Assembly (NCBI RefSeq): GCF_002831585.1
Contig: NZ_CP025113.1
Span: forward strand, 1,984,001-2,048,000
DNA from: Bradyrhizobium sp. SK17
Lineage (GTDB): Bacteria > Pseudomonadota > Alphaproteobacteria > Rhizobiales > Xanthobacteraceae
Direction: 5' to 3'
Length of the DNA stretch: 64,000 bases
In this document: in pieces, positions 10,376 to 20,379 of the stretch
Position numbering within the stretch: the stretch's first letter is position 1
Layout of the letters: the number at the start of each line of letters is the position of its first letter
The notes under the pieces: generated by a model
The model's database searches: none
What the model saw: only the letters and a program-made list of their open reading frames with translations
Told to the model about the DNA's origin: nothing
Program-made: the position numbers and the translations under genes

Positions 10376-10380
10376 GGTGA
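9364..10380 (+). CDS. IS30-family transposase
   Basis: A 338-residue transposase. The N-terminal helix-turn-helix is SIRQIAAALDRPPSTISREL. The catalytic DDE triad is D180 (HWEADLMM), D237 (TFDNGTEF) and E270 (QKGGIENAIGRMRRFIP), giving the DD(33)E spacing of IS30. A strong ribosome site (GGAGG) lies upstream. The frame does not stop inside the element: it crosses the right inverted repeat and ends about 29 bp beyond it, so the last nine or so residues (SWLSRGRR end) are encoded by flanking repeat DNA. The catalytic core is intact, so the element is probably active. Confidence 0.93.
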   Translation: MGRTYKQLCLEERCEIARLSAGGSSIRQIAAALDRPPSTISRELNRNSGVQVGYKPSYAQQQMRARRWTGSRLEREPGLRRAVLERLGRGWSPEQVAGRLAREHGRRVISYESIYRFIYAQLTRTSDFSWRRYLPRGKSKRGRRGKRGGSPASFIEGRVSLDQRPIEVADRKTPGHWEADLMMFSKYGQQILAVHERTSRLLLGVPLASKLASGVAHHLVRLFEVLPQPIRRTVTFDNGTEFAAHLSLQSLLIKTFFCDPHAPWQKGGIENAIGRMRRFIPRNTDLEKLPTRRLRKSIAAYNNTPRKCLDFKTPTEVFAAQVLHFECESTSWLSRGRR

Positions 10381-10403
10381 TGTATGTGGCGCCGTTATCT
10401 TCA

Positions 10404-11450
10404 TCACGGCATCGCGAAGCGCAGCGTCTTGCCGCCGCTGGTCATGTCGACGGTGGTGAAGCCGAGCGCGGTGAGGCCGCGGGTGGCGCAATCGCCCTGC
10501 TCGTTGACCTCGAACTTGCTGTCCCGGGTGCAGAGCTGCACCGCGCCGCCCCAGTTCAGCGGCTTATCCTTGATGCGGATGGCGCGGTTGTCGCTGTCGA
10601 CCGCTTCGGCGAAGGAATAGATCTGCTTCGGCGTGCCGGTGACGTCGGGGTGCAGGCACGTGCCGGGGTCGATGCGATACCAGCCGCGGCTGGTCACCAC
10701 CTTGCCGTCGTCGGTCGCGACCGCCGCCATCACCCTGTGAGGCGTGTCGTTGCACCAGGTCAGTCCCGATGGCGACGGCTTTTGCACGGCATCGATCATG
10801 GTGGCGAAGAAATTCGGCGACTGCACGATGTCGCTGGCGAGCCCCCGGCTCTTGAGGAAGGCGGCGAGCGCAGCCTGTGTCTTCGGCCCGTCGACGCCGT
10901 CGATCGGCGCGGCGTCATAGCCCGCGATCACCAGCAGGCGCTGGATCGCGGCGAGCCGGGCCTGCTCGTCGTCATATTCGCTGTCTTCGGCGAGATAGGC
11001 GACGAGGTTGCCGTCATCGGTCTGGGTCGGCGTGATCTGGGTGAACTGCGCCGGCGTCTGGCCGGAGCGACACTGGCGCGCGGCGGCGATCACGAAATTG
11101 TCCTGCGCGACGCACAGCGTGTCGGTGCCGTTCTGCGGGATCGGCGAGGCACCATAGACGCCGAGCGCACGCGCGTTGAGCAGCACGCGGTCGGCGGTCA
11201 GTGCGCCCTGCACCACCACGCGGCAGGTTGCCGGATCGATCCGGAACCAGCCGCGGGTCGCAGTCGCGGCCTTGTCGTCGATGCCGATCGCGGCCTCGAT
11301 CACGTAGCTCATGCGGTTGCAGAGCTTGAGGTCGGCATGGGCCGGCGCCGACGAGAACAGGAACGACACCAGCGCGGCCGGCAGCGACATTGCGAGCCGC
11401 GCCGCCGGTGACCGGCGAGGGCGCCTCGCCGTGTGTCCCGCGCCTGCCAT
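10404..11450 (-). CDS. Exported protein with two DUF1036 domains around a peptidoglycan-binding-like segment
   Basis: A 348-residue protein. After an Arg-rich N-terminus and a hydrophobic signal segment (residues about 21-39, ending APAHA), a first DUF1036-like domain (LKLCNRMSYVIEAAIG, GWFRIDPATC) covers residues 40-120. A second one (LTWCNDTPHRVMAAVA, GWYRIDPGTC) covers about 230-348. Between them, AAPIDGVDGPKTQAALAAFL resembles a peptidoglycan-binding-1 repeat. The start overlaps the argB stop by one base (TAATG), which argues for coupling; a start at residue 21 would also give a clean signal peptide. Function unknown, probably periplasmic. Confidence 0.8.
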   Translation of the reverse strand: MAGAGHTARRPRRSPAARLAMSLPAALVSFLFSSAPAHADLKLCNRMSYVIEAAIGIDDKAATATRGWFRIDPATCRVVVQGALTADRVLLNARALGVYGASPIPQNGTDTLCVAQDNFVIAAARQCRSGQTPAQFTQITPTQTDDGNLVAYLAEDSEYDDEQARLAAIQRLLVIAGYDAAPIDGVDGPKTQAALAAFLKSRGLASDIVQSPNFFATMIDAVQKPSPSGLTWCNDTPHRVMAAVATDDGKVVTSRGWYRIDPGTCLHPDVTGTPKQIYSFAEAVDSDNRAIRIKDKPLNWGGAVQLCTRDSKFEVNEQGDCATRGLTALGFTTVDMTSGGKTLRFAMP

Positions 11451-12343
11451 TACTTATGGATCAGCGTGCCGGTGCCCTGGTTGGTGAAGAGCTCGAGCAG
11501 CACCGCGTGCTGCGTCTTGCCGTCGATGATGACGACGCCCTGCACGCCCTGTTCGAGCGCGTAGATGCAGGTCTCGACCTTCGGGATCATGCCGCCGGAA
11601 ATCGTGCCGTCGGCGATCAGCTTGCGTGCCTCCTTGATCGACAGGTCCGGAATCAGCTTCTTGGACTTGTCGAGCACGCCGGGCACGTCGGTCAGCAGCA
11701 GCAGGCGCTTGGCTTTTAGCGCGCCCGCGATTGCGCCGGCGAAGGTGTCGGCGTTGATGTTGAGGGTCTGGCCGTCCTTCGAGGTCGCGAGCGGCGCCAG
11801 CACCGGAATCAGCTCATAGCCGATCAGCTGGTTGAGCAGCGTGAGGTCGACCTTTTCGGGATCGCCGACGAAGCCGAGATCGACCGCCTTCTCGATGTGG
11901 GAATCCGGATCGACCATGGTGCGCGTCGTCTTCGACGCCTTCACCATGTTGCCGTCCTTGCCGGAGAGGCCCACGGCGCGGCCGCCGGCCTCGTTGATGT
12001 AGCCGACGATCTGCTTGTTGACCGAGCCCGCCAGCACCATCTCGACGATTTCGATGGTTGCTGCGTCGGTGATGCGCAGGCCGGCGGCGAATTCGGACTG
12101 GATGCCGAGGCGCTTCAGCATGGTCGCGATCTGCGGGCCGCCGCCATGCACCACCACCGGATTGATCGCGGTCTGCTCGAGCAGCACGATGTCGCGCGCG
12201 AATGCCTTGGCGGTGTCCTCGGCGCCCATGGCATGGCCGCCATATTTGATGACGATGGTTTCCTCGTCATATTCCTGCATGTGCGGCAGCGCCTCGGACA
12301 GGATGCGGGCCTGATCGAGCGGGCTGATGTGCTGGTCGGTCAT
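11450..12343 (-). CDS. argB: Acetylglutamate kinase
   Basis: A 297-residue kinase that phosphorylates N-acetylglutamate in arginine synthesis. Diagnostic segments are [11 protein letters not shown] (phosphate-binding Lys and glycines), [18 protein letters not shown] (substrate loop), and [31 protein letters not shown]. Length and order match the family. It overlaps the DUF1036 gene by one base; a large repeat separates it from DUF423 and engB upstream. Confidence 0.97.
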   Translation of the reverse strand: MTDQHISPLDQARILSEALPHMQEYDEETIVIKYGGHAMGAEDTAKAFARDIVLLEQTAINPVVVHGGGPQIATMLKRLGIQSEFAAGLRITDAATIEIVEMVLAGSVNKQIVGYINEAGGRAVGLSGKDGNMVKASKTTRTMVDPDSHIEKAVDLGFVGDPEKVDLTLLNQLIGYELIPVLAPLATSKDGQTLNINADTFAGAIAGALKAKRLLLLTDVPGVLDKSKKLIPDLSIKEARKLIADGTISGGMIPKVETCIYALEQGVQGVVIIDGKTQHAVLLELFTNQGTGTLIHK

Positions 12344-12421
12344 GGGGCTGGTCTCATCGTCAGCGGAGGGACGGGCGCGGTTCTATCTGATTGCCGGGCA
12401 GGGCGCAAAGCGTCTTGACCC

Positions 12422-12543
12422 TCTCCCCTTGTGGGAGAGGGTCGCTTCGCGCAGCGAAGCGGGGCGAGGGGTCTGTCTCCGCAGATAGAAACCCCTCATC
12501 CGGCGTGGACCGTGTCCACGCCACCTTCTCCCACAAGGGGAGA
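12422..12543. repeat. Palindromic repeat with 17-bp perfect arms
   Basis: TCTCCCCTTGTGGGAGA (12422-12438) is the reverse complement of TCTCCCACAAGGGGAGA (12527-12543). The interior contains a further stem (GCTTCGC-GCA-GCGAAGC near 12443) and GGCGTGGAC...GTCCACGCC. It fills most of the gap between argB and the DUF423 gene. The CTCTCCCCTTGTGGGAGA motif is a widespread rhizobial intergenic repeat (group knowledge). Confidence 0.85.
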
Positions 12544-12557
12544 AGGAAGAATGGCCG

Positions 12558-12929
12558 TTATGAACCCTTCGGCCAGATTGCCGCGACCGCCAGCACCAGC
12601 CAGCTCAGGATCAGCAGCGTTCCGCCGGTCGGTGCGGCCATCGGAAACAGGCCATGGCCGGCATATTGGCGCAGTGCGAGGTCGCCGGCGAACAATGACG
12701 CGGCGATGACGAAGCCGCCCGCCGCCGTAACGCCGAGTCTGGCATGGATGATCGCACGGTCGGCGACCGCAACGGTCGCGATAGCGGCGGATGCATGGAA
12801 CAGCAGCATCGAGGATGCTGCCGCCAGCCGCGTGGCGTCCGGCAGATGGGCCGCGGCCGCCGCCAGCATCACGCCGCAGGCGCCCATGAGGGCGGCCAGG
12901 CCGATCAGGGGACGGAATATCCCGGTCAT
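12558..12929 (-). CDS. DUF423 family small membrane protein
   Basis: A 123-residue inner-membrane protein with four hydrophobic helices. The N-terminal LIGLAALMGACGVMLAAAAAH, the central FHASAAIA and the LFAGDLALRQYAGHG segment fit DUF423 (YgdD-like) proteins of unknown role. It overlaps the engB stop by four bases (ATGA), so it is translationally coupled to engB. Confidence 0.85.
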   Translation of the reverse strand: MTGIFRPLIGLAALMGACGVMLAAAAAHLPDATRLAAASSMLLFHASAAIATVAVADRAIIHARLGVTAAGGFVIAASLFAGDLALRQYAGHGLFPMAAPTGGTLLILSWLVLAVAAIWPKGS

Positions 12930-13579
12930 CGGCGCCGCTCCTCGATCAGGCGCACCATGGCGGCGCGCAGCTCCGGCATGCCATCGCCAGTACGCGACGA
13001 AGTCACCAGCACTTCGGGGAACGCAGCGGGATGCTTTGCGAGCTTGGCAATGGTGTCGGCGGTGACGGTCTTGAGTTCACCGGGCTTGACCTGGTCGGCC
13101 TTGGTCAGCACCACCTGATAGCTGACCGCGGATTTGTCCAGCGTCTTCAGCACGTCGAGATCGACGTCCTTGATGCCGTGACGGGCGTCGATCAGCACAT
13201 AGACCCGCGCCAGCGTCGCGCGCCCGAGCAGGAATTTGTGGATCAGCGCCGTCCACGACGCCACCTTGGTCTTCGGCGCCGAGGCGTAGCCGTAGCCCGG
13301 CATGTCGACCAGGCGGAAGCCCGCGTTCTCCGGCCCCTCGAAGAAGATCAGTTCCTGGGTGCGGCCCGGCGTATGCGAAGTGCGTGCGAGCGCACTGCGG
13401 CCGGTCAGCGCGTTGATCAGGCTCGACTTGCCGACATTGGAGCGGCCAGCAAAGGCGACCTCGAGGCCGGCCATCGGCGGCAGCGTCTCGATCGAGGGCG
13501 AGGCCCAGATGAAGCGCCAGTCGCCGGCGAACAGTTTTCGGCCCTGCTCGATCAGCTCCGCATCGGGTTCGGTGGTCAT
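12926..13579 (-). CDS. engB: Ribosome biogenesis GTP-binding protein YsxC/EngB
   Basis: A 217-residue GTPase used in large-subunit ribosome assembly. G1 is GRSNVGKSSLIN, G2 lies around TSHTPGRTQ, G3 is DMPGYGYA, G4 is TKADQ and G5 is TSSRTGDGM, in the right order for the EngB branch. It lies in the conserved rpmH-rnpA-yidC-engB order on the minus strand, with a hairpin repeat between it and yidC. Confidence 0.95.
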   Translation of the reverse strand: MTTEPDAELIEQGRKLFAGDWRFIWASPSIETLPPMAGLEVAFAGRSNVGKSSLINALTGRSALARTSHTPGRTQELIFFEGPENAGFRLVDMPGYGYASAPKTKVASWTALIHKFLLGRATLARVYVLIDARHGIKDVDLDVLKTLDKSAVSYQVVLTKADQVKPGELKTVTADTIAKLAKHPAAFPEVLVTSSRTGDGMPELRAAMVRLIEERRR

Positions 13580-13650
13580 CGAAGAGTCCAGTTCGTCTTG
13601 GCCGGGACAGATCCGACCGTCAGGTCAATGTCCTGCTACCCTCCAATACG

Positions 13651-13679
13651 TTGATGCCCGGCACAAGGCCGGGCATCAA
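13651..13679. repeat. Hairpin repeat between yidC and engB
   Basis: A perfect 12-bp stem: TTGATGCCCGGC (13651-13662) against GCCGGGCATCAA (13668-13679), loop ACAAG. It shares stem and loop with the element at 4415. There is no T-run on either side, so it is a repeat-family hairpin; it could still reduce read-through from yidC into engB. Confidence 0.7.
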
Positions 13680-13706
13680 GCATTGATAGGGCGAGGCTGC
13701 CGAAAG

Positions 13707-15611
13707 CTAGGTTGCCTTCTTTGTCTCAGTCACGCTTTTTTTTTGAAACGTCGACTTCAGATTGTCGAACAACTCCACCTTCACGCCATTCTTGCGCATG
13801 ATGAAGCTCTGCTGAAGCACCGACAGCGTGTTGTTCCAGGCCCAGTAGATCACGAGACCCGCCGGGAAGCCCGCCAGCATGAAGGTGAAGATCAGCGGCA
13901 TCCAGTCGAAGATCATCTTCTGGGTCGGGTCCGGCGGCGCCGGGTTGAGCTTCATCTGCACCCACATCGTGATGCCCATGATGATCGGCCAGATGCCCAT
14001 CACCAGGTAGGCGCCGAAATGCGGTCCGAGCAGCGCGATCGGATCGAACGGGATCAGCCCGAACAGCGTGAACAGGTTGGTCGGGTCCGGCGCGGAGAGG
14101 TCCTTGATCCAGCCGAAGAACGGCGCGTGCCGCATTTCGATGGTGATGAACAGCACCTTGTAGAGCGAGAAGAACACCGGGATCTGCAAGGCGACGGGAA
14201 GACAACCGGCGATCGGGTTGATCTTCTCCTTCTTGTAGATCTCCATCATCTCCTGCTGCTGCTTCACGCGGTCGTCAGGATAGCGTTCCTTCAGCGCGGC
14301 AAGCTGCGGCTGCACCGACTTCATCTTCGCCATCGAGGCGTAGGACTTGTTGGCGAGCGGGAAGAACAGCAGCTTGACGATCACGGTCACCAACAGGATC
14401 GCGATGCCGAAATTGCCGACCAGGCGATAGAACCAGTCGAGCGCCAGGAACATCGGCTTGGTGATGAAGTAGAAATGGCCCCAGTCGATCAGGAGATCGA
14501 AATGGTTGAGGCCGAGCTGCTTGTTGTAGCCGCCGAAGCCGACCAGCGGGAAGTTGAGGCCGACGGTCGCGGCTTCCTTCGCGCCGGCGAACAGCCGCGC
14601 ATTGGCGACGCCGGTGCCGCCGATCGGAATGGTCTGCGCGCCGAGCATGTAGTCGGCCTGGTAACGCTTGTCGCCGGTGGTGAAGCGGGCGCTGTCCAGC
14701 GTCGCGTTGGTTTCCGGCAGCAGCGCTGTGGCCCAGTATTTGTCGGTGATGCCGAGCCAGCCGTCGGTGACCTTCGAGAACACGATGCCGCGCGAATTGC
14801 CGCCGGTCGGGGTCTTGGCCTCGTCGAGGTTCTTGTAGCTGTATTCCTGCAAGCCCTGTTCGCCGAGATAGCCGATCGGACCTTCATGCAGGATCGCGTA
14901 GCCCGAGACCGGCGGCTTGCCGCCGCGCGAGATCAGGGCGAACGGATACAGCGTCACCGGCGCACTGCCGAGATTGTTGACCTCGTCCTTGATGCTGAAC
15001 AGGTAGCGATCGTCGATCGAGATGGTGCGGGTGAAGGTCAGCCCCTGGCCGTTGTCGTATTTCAGGACCACCGGGCTGCTCGGCGACAGGCTGTTCGAGC
15101 CTTCCTGCTGCCAGACGGTGTCGGCGTTCGGGGTCTTCACCGACGAGCCGTTGGCGGTCAGCCAGAGGAACTCGGCATAATAAGGCTCGGCGGTGCCCGA
15201 CGGCGACAGCAGCACGACGGCCGGAGATTTGGGATCGACCGTCTCGCGGAACTGGACCAAAGAGATGTCGTCGATCCGGGCGCCCTTCAGCGCGATGCTG
15301 CCGATCACGCGCGGGGTCTCGATCTTGATGCGCGGGCCGGCCTCGAGCACGGCTTCACGGCTTGCCACCGGAGCGTCGGCAGCAGGCGCTCCCGGGATCG
15401 GAGAGGGAGTCGCCGAGCTTCCCGGAGCGGCGCCAGGAACTGCGCCAGGCGTGGCGCCCGGCGTTGCCTGCGGCGACGGCTTCAGCAGCTCAGCCTGCTT
15501 CTGCGCCTCGCGCTGCTTCTCCATCTGCGGCACGTTGTAGAAATATTGCCAGGCGATCAGGACGAGGCCGGACAGAATGACGGCAAGGATCGTATTGCGG
15601 TTGTCGGACAT
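13707..15611 (-). CDS. yidC: Membrane protein insertase YidC
   Basis: A 634-residue insertase that works with or without SecYEG. It starts with TM1 (TILAVILSGLVLIAWQYFY), then a Pro/Ala-rich linker, the large periplasmic beta domain, and the conserved C-terminal domain (VIVKLLFFPLANKSYASMAKMK, ERYPDDRVKQQQEMMEIYKKE). Length fits alphaproteobacterial YidC. It lies four bases downstream of rnpA. Near the 3' end there is a run of nine A residues on the coding strand (13736-13744), inside the final 13 codons. Confidence 0.97.
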   Translation of the reverse strand: MSDNRNTILAVILSGLVLIAWQYFYNVPQMEKQREAQKQAELLKPSPQATPGATPGAVPGAAPGSSATPSPIPGAPAADAPVASREAVLEAGPRIKIETPRVIGSIALKGARIDDISLVQFRETVDPKSPAVVLLSPSGTAEPYYAEFLWLTANGSSVKTPNADTVWQQEGSNSLSPSSPVVLKYDNGQGLTFTRTISIDDRYLFSIKDEVNNLGSAPVTLYPFALISRGGKPPVSGYAILHEGPIGYLGEQGLQEYSYKNLDEAKTPTGGNSRGIVFSKVTDGWLGITDKYWATALLPETNATLDSARFTTGDKRYQADYMLGAQTIPIGGTGVANARLFAGAKEAATVGLNFPLVGFGGYNKQLGLNHFDLLIDWGHFYFITKPMFLALDWFYRLVGNFGIAILLVTVIVKLLFFPLANKSYASMAKMKSVQPQLAALKERYPDDRVKQQQEMMEIYKKEKINPIAGCLPVALQIPVFFSLYKVLFITIEMRHAPFFGWIKDLSAPDPTNLFTLFGLIPFDPIALLGPHFGAYLVMGIWPIIMGITMWVQMKLNPAPPDPTQKMIFDWMPLIFTFMLAGFPAGLVIYWAWNNTLSVLQQSFIMRKNGVKVELFDNLKSTFQKKSVTETKKAT

Positions 15612-15614
15612 CTC

Positions 15615-16040
15615 TTAAGGTCTCGTCATTCCATTCGGATGGGGCGCGCTCTTGTTACCCGTCTTGTCGGTACGTGTCTTGTTGGTACCCGTCTTGTTGG
15701 TGCCCGTCTTGGGCGCAGGCCGGTCGAGGCGGCGCAGCGCCGACCGCAGGTCGTCAATCATGGTCGCAAAGTCGCGGGTCAGCGCGTCACGGCGGCCGAC
15801 TAGCACATAATCATGGTGCGGCCGCATGGATACGGCCTCGACCTGTTTCATCACTTCGCGAAGCCGGCGGCGGATGCGGTTGCGCTCGGTCGCGGTGCCA
15901 TTCTTATTGGTGACGGTATAGCCGACGCGGATCGGGCCCTGATCGTCGCGCCCACGGCCCTGTAGCACAAAGGCTGCGGTATTCGCCCGTGCGCCATTGG
16001 CAACGGCGAGGAAATCCGCCCGCTGCCTCAGCCGATCCAT
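15615..16040 (-). CDS. rnpA: Ribonuclease P protein component
   Basis: A 141-residue protein subunit of RNase P. The core (MDRLRQRADFLAVANGARA, IRVGYTVTNKNGTATERNRIRRRLREV) holds the basic RNR-type RNA-binding motif. I start it at MDRLRQ; the open frame continues upstream over the rpmH gene but that is not coding. The C-terminus after PAPKTG is a low-complexity Thr/Lys/Asn/Gly tail built from 15-bp DNA repeats, not part of the family fold. It lies between rpmH and yidC. Confidence 0.94.
   Translation of the reverse strand: MDRLRQRADFLAVANGARANTAAFVLQGRGRDDQGPIRVGYTVTNKNGTATERNRIRRRLREVMKQVEAVSMRPHHDYVLVGRRDALTRDFATMIDDLRSALRRLDRPAPKTGTNKTGTNKTRTDKTGNKSAPHPNGMTRP
15657..15716. repeat. 15-bp tandem repeat (about four units) in the rnpA 3' end
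   Basis: Units start at 15657, 15672, 15687 and 15702 and follow ACCCGTCTTGTTGGT with one to a few changes each; the last unit is partial in match. Because 15 is a multiple of three, the repeat encodes a periodic five-residue unit (KTGTN, KTGTN, KTRTD, KTGN) in the RnpA tail. Copy number can vary without breaking the frame. Confidence 0.8.
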
Positions 16041-16072
16041 AATGGGTATCTCCGGAGAGGAGACGTCCGGGC

Positions 16073-16207
16073 TCAGGCGCTCAGGCGCTTGCGGCCACGC
16101 GCACGACGCGCGGCGAGAACCTTGCGGCCGCCGGCCGTGGCGAGACGGGCGCGGAAGCCGTGACGGCGCTTGCGCACCAGTTTGCTGGGTTGATAAGTCC
16201 GCTTCAC
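16073..16207 (-). CDS. rpmH: Ribosomal protein bL34
   Basis: The 44-residue ribosomal protein L34, with the near-invariant [20 protein letters not shown] and [17 protein letters not shown]. The start is GTG at 16207, with GGAGAA about seven bases upstream; the frame is open further but the family always begins at this residue. It opens the rpmH-rnpA-yidC run. Confidence 0.96.
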   Translation of the reverse strand: MKRTYQPSKLVRKRRHGFRARLATAGGRKVLAARRARGRKRLSA

Positions 16208-16347
16208 GGGTAATTCTCCGCTGACCGGGCAATTTGCCGTTGTATTGAGATGGAGTCCGGTGATGCTGGCGGGCCCAAACGAGCCGTTCACGGCCCCAAA
16301 GAGCCGCCCCCGGTCAAGGACCGAGCCATCGCGGACAGTTGGCGCGG

Positions 16348-16376
16348 CTTATAAGGGAGCGCCCTGTTTTCGTCAA
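16348..16376 (-). promoter_or_regulatory. Sigma70-type promoter for rpmH
   Basis: On the minus strand TTGACG (16376-16371) is followed after exactly 17 bases by TATAAG (16353-16348). This is close to the housekeeping consensus and lies about 140 bp upstream of the rpmH GTG. Transcription would start near 16341. The rest of 16208-16571 holds this promoter, the rpmH leader and the start region of the divergent kinase gene. Confidence 0.6.
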
Positions 16377-16571
16377 TGTCACAGGGCGTCGCAAAGCGTC
16401 TTCTTTGAAACGTCGCAATTGGGGCGAATACAACTGATTTCGCGGGGTTTTTGACGGTGAGGGGCGCTTTGGGGGCGTTCGGGGAACCGCCGACATTAGC
16501 GATCCGTAATTTGACCGGTTTGGGGGCCGGGCCGCATCTTCCGACCCCTAAGCCAAACAAGGCCTTATCTT

Positions 16572-18050
16572 GTGGCTCTAATTGACGATCAGGCGACCGC
16601 GCAGCAGCAGCGGCCCAAGCCGACCCTTCGGCTCGGGCTGTCGGGCAAGCTGTTGCTGCTGACGATTCCCCTGGTCATGATCGCCGGGCTCCTGATCTAC
16701 GTGCCGGCGATCGCCAACTTCCGGATGAATCGGCTCAATGACCGCCTGGCCGCCGCCAATACCGCGGCGCTGGTGCTGGATGCCGCCCCCTCCGGAATGG
16801 TGCCGGATTCGCTGGCGCGGCAGATCCTGACCAGCATCGGCGCCCGTGCGGTCGCCATCAAGCTGGGACAGCAGCGTCGTCTGCTCGCCAGCGCCGACCT
16901 GCCGGCTGCGATCGATCATGACGTCGACATGCGCACCATGACGGTGTGGTCGGCGATCGTCGATGCCTTCGAGATCATGCTGGAGCATGGCGACCAGACC
17001 ATCCGCGTGGTCGGGGCGGCGCCGGGCCAGGCGCAGTTCATCGAGGTCGTGATCGACGAAAAGCCGTTGCGACAGGCGATGTACCGCTTCTCCCGCAACG
17101 TGCTGGTGGTCGCCCTCCTGATCGCCGGCCTGACCGCCGGCCTGGTCTATCTGGCGCTGCATTACCTGTTCGTCCGTCCGATGCGGCGGCTGACCGCGAG
17201 CCTGATCGGCTTCCACGAGAATCCGGAGAGCTCGGCGCGAATCATCGTACCCAGCCAGCGTGGCGACGAGATCGGCGTGGCCGAGCGCGAATTGTCGGAC
17301 ATGCAGCGCGATCTGGTTTCGATGCTGCATCAGAAGAGCCGGCTGGCCGCGCTCGGGCTCGCCGTCTCCAAGATCAACCACGATCTGCGCAATCTGCTGG
17401 CGTCCTCGCAATTGCTGTCGGACCAGCTGGCCAGCGTGCCCGACCCGCGGGTGCAGCGCTTTGCGCCGAAATTGCTGCGCTCGCTGGAGCGCGCCATCGC
17501 GTTCTGCCAGTCGACCTTGTCCTATGGCCGCGCGCAGGAGGCGGCGCCCGATCGCCGCGTGATCATGGTGGAGCCCGCGGTCGCCGAGGTGCGGGAATCC
17601 GCCGGGCTTGCGACCGACGTCTCGATCACCTGGATCAGCGCGATCGAGCGCGGCCTCACCATCGACGCCGATCCGGACCAGCTGTTCCGCGTGCTGCTCA
17701 ACCTGGTGCGCAATGCGACCCAGGCGCTGGAGACCCGGCAGGACAGCGATGGCGGTGCCCAGCAGATCCGCATCACCGGCCGCCGCGAGGGGACGGTCGC
17801 GATCATCGAGGTCTCCGACACCGGCCCGGGTGTGCCGGCCAAGGCGCGCGAGCATTTGTTCGAGGCGTTCCAGACCTCCGGCCGCCCCGGCGGCAGCGGG
17901 CTCGGCTTGGCGATCGCCGCCGAGCTGATCCGTGCCCATGGCGGCCATATCCACCTGGTCGAGGGCACCATCGGCGCCACGTTCCGGATCTCGATCCCGG
18001 ATCGCCCGGTCGAATTGCTGTCGATCCGCAGCGAGCGGGCCCGGGCCTGA
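16572..18050 (+). CDS. Membrane sensor histidine kinase (orphan)
   Basis: A 492-residue kinase starting with GTG. TM1 is about residues 27-48 and TM2 about 176-200, enclosing a periplasmic sensor of about 125 residues. HAMP-like sequence follows (FVRPMRRLTASLIGF). The HisKA His is H270 in KINHDLRNLL. The ATPase domain shows the N box (LVRNATQAL), G1 (DTGPGVP) and G2 (GGSGLGLAI). No response regulator is adjacent, so the partner is encoded elsewhere. The signal is unknown. Confidence 0.92.
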   Translation: MALIDDQATAQQQRPKPTLRLGLSGKLLLLTIPLVMIAGLLIYVPAIANFRMNRLNDRLAAANTAALVLDAAPSGMVPDSLARQILTSIGARAVAIKLGQQRRLLASADLPAAIDHDVDMRTMTVWSAIVDAFEIMLEHGDQTIRVVGAAPGQAQFIEVVIDEKPLRQAMYRFSRNVLVVALLIAGLTAGLVYLALHYLFVRPMRRLTASLIGFHENPESSARIIVPSQRGDEIGVAERELSDMQRDLVSMLHQKSRLAALGLAVSKINHDLRNLLASSQLLSDQLASVPDPRVQRFAPKLLRSLERAIAFCQSTLSYGRAQEAAPDRRVIMVEPAVAEVRESAGLATDVSITWISAIERGLTIDADPDQLFRVLLNLVRNATQALETRQDSDGGAQQIRITGRREGTVAIIEVSDTGPGVPAKAREHLFEAFQTSGRPGGSGLGLAIAAELIRAHGGHIHLVEGTIGATFRISIPDRPVELLSIRSERARA

Positions 18051-18142
18051 GGTGTCCCGGTGTTCCACCGGGGCCGAAATTGGCTGCTTCCAGACCTTGC
18101 CAACCGGACCGAGAGCCTGTAGCTAGAGCGCTCTTTCGTGAC

Positions 18143-18161
18143 GCTCCGAGCCTCTCGGAGC
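18143..18161. terminator. Hairpin after the histidine kinase
   Basis: GCTCCGAG (18143-18150) pairs with CTCGGAGC (18154-18161) around CCT, about 90 bp after the kinase stop and about 30 bp before the tRNA. It has no T-run, so it is only a weak terminator candidate; it could also mark the tRNA leader. Confidence 0.3.
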
Positions 18162-18191
18162 CACGCGGGCTTTAGGCCCTGCCGCGAAAAT

Positions 18192-18268
18192 GCGCCCGTA
18201 GCTCAGCTGGATAGAGCATCAGACTACGAATCTGAGGGTCGGACGTTCGAATCGTTCCGGGCGCGCCA
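18192..18268 (+). tRNA. tRNA-Arg (anticodon ACG)
   Basis: A 77-nt cloverleaf including an encoded CCA end. The acceptor stem GCGCCCG pairs with CGGGCGC. The D arm is GCTC-AGCTGGATA-GAGC. The anticodon stem TCAGA/TCTGA encloses CTACGAA, giving anticodon ACG (Arg, CGN codons). The T arm is GGACG-TTCGAAT-CGTTC. The discriminator is G at 18265. Confidence 0.95.
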
Positions 18269-18278
18269 TTCCGGCGCC

Positions 18279-18300
18279 AATCTGAAAATCACATCAGATT
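18279..18300. terminator. Hairpin downstream of tRNA-Arg
   Basis: AATCTGA (18279-18285) pairs with TCAGATT (18294-18300), eight-base loop, 10 bp after the tRNA and 48 bp past the end of the convergent radical SAM gene. It is an AT-rich stem without a clear T-run. It may end the tRNA transcript or the opposing one. Confidence 0.35.
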
Positions 18301-18348
18301 TCGGCCAAGCATGGCCAAACCTGAATTCGGGCCGCCCGTTTGGCCGGC

Positions 18349-20379
<2,031 letters not shown>

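Noticed and set aside
13651..13679. Intrinsic terminator after yidC
   Set aside because: The stem is strong but there is no T-run on either strand, and near-copies occur at other loci, so it is listed as a repeat.
15657..15716. Possible CRISPR-like array
   Set aside because: Units are 15 bp, contiguous with no spacers, and lie inside rnpA; it is a coding tandem repeat. I saw no CRISPR array elsewhere.
13302..15803. 833-codon open frame on the plus strand across engB, yidC and rnpA
   Set aside because: It is antisense to well-supported genes, Arg/Gln/Asp-rich with no recognisable domain, and arises from high GC at third positions.
16208..16571. Possible chromosomal origin near rpmH/rnpA
   Set aside because: rpmH often neighbours dnaA/oriC in bacteria, but no dnaA, no DnaA-box cluster and no AT-rich unwinding region is visible here.
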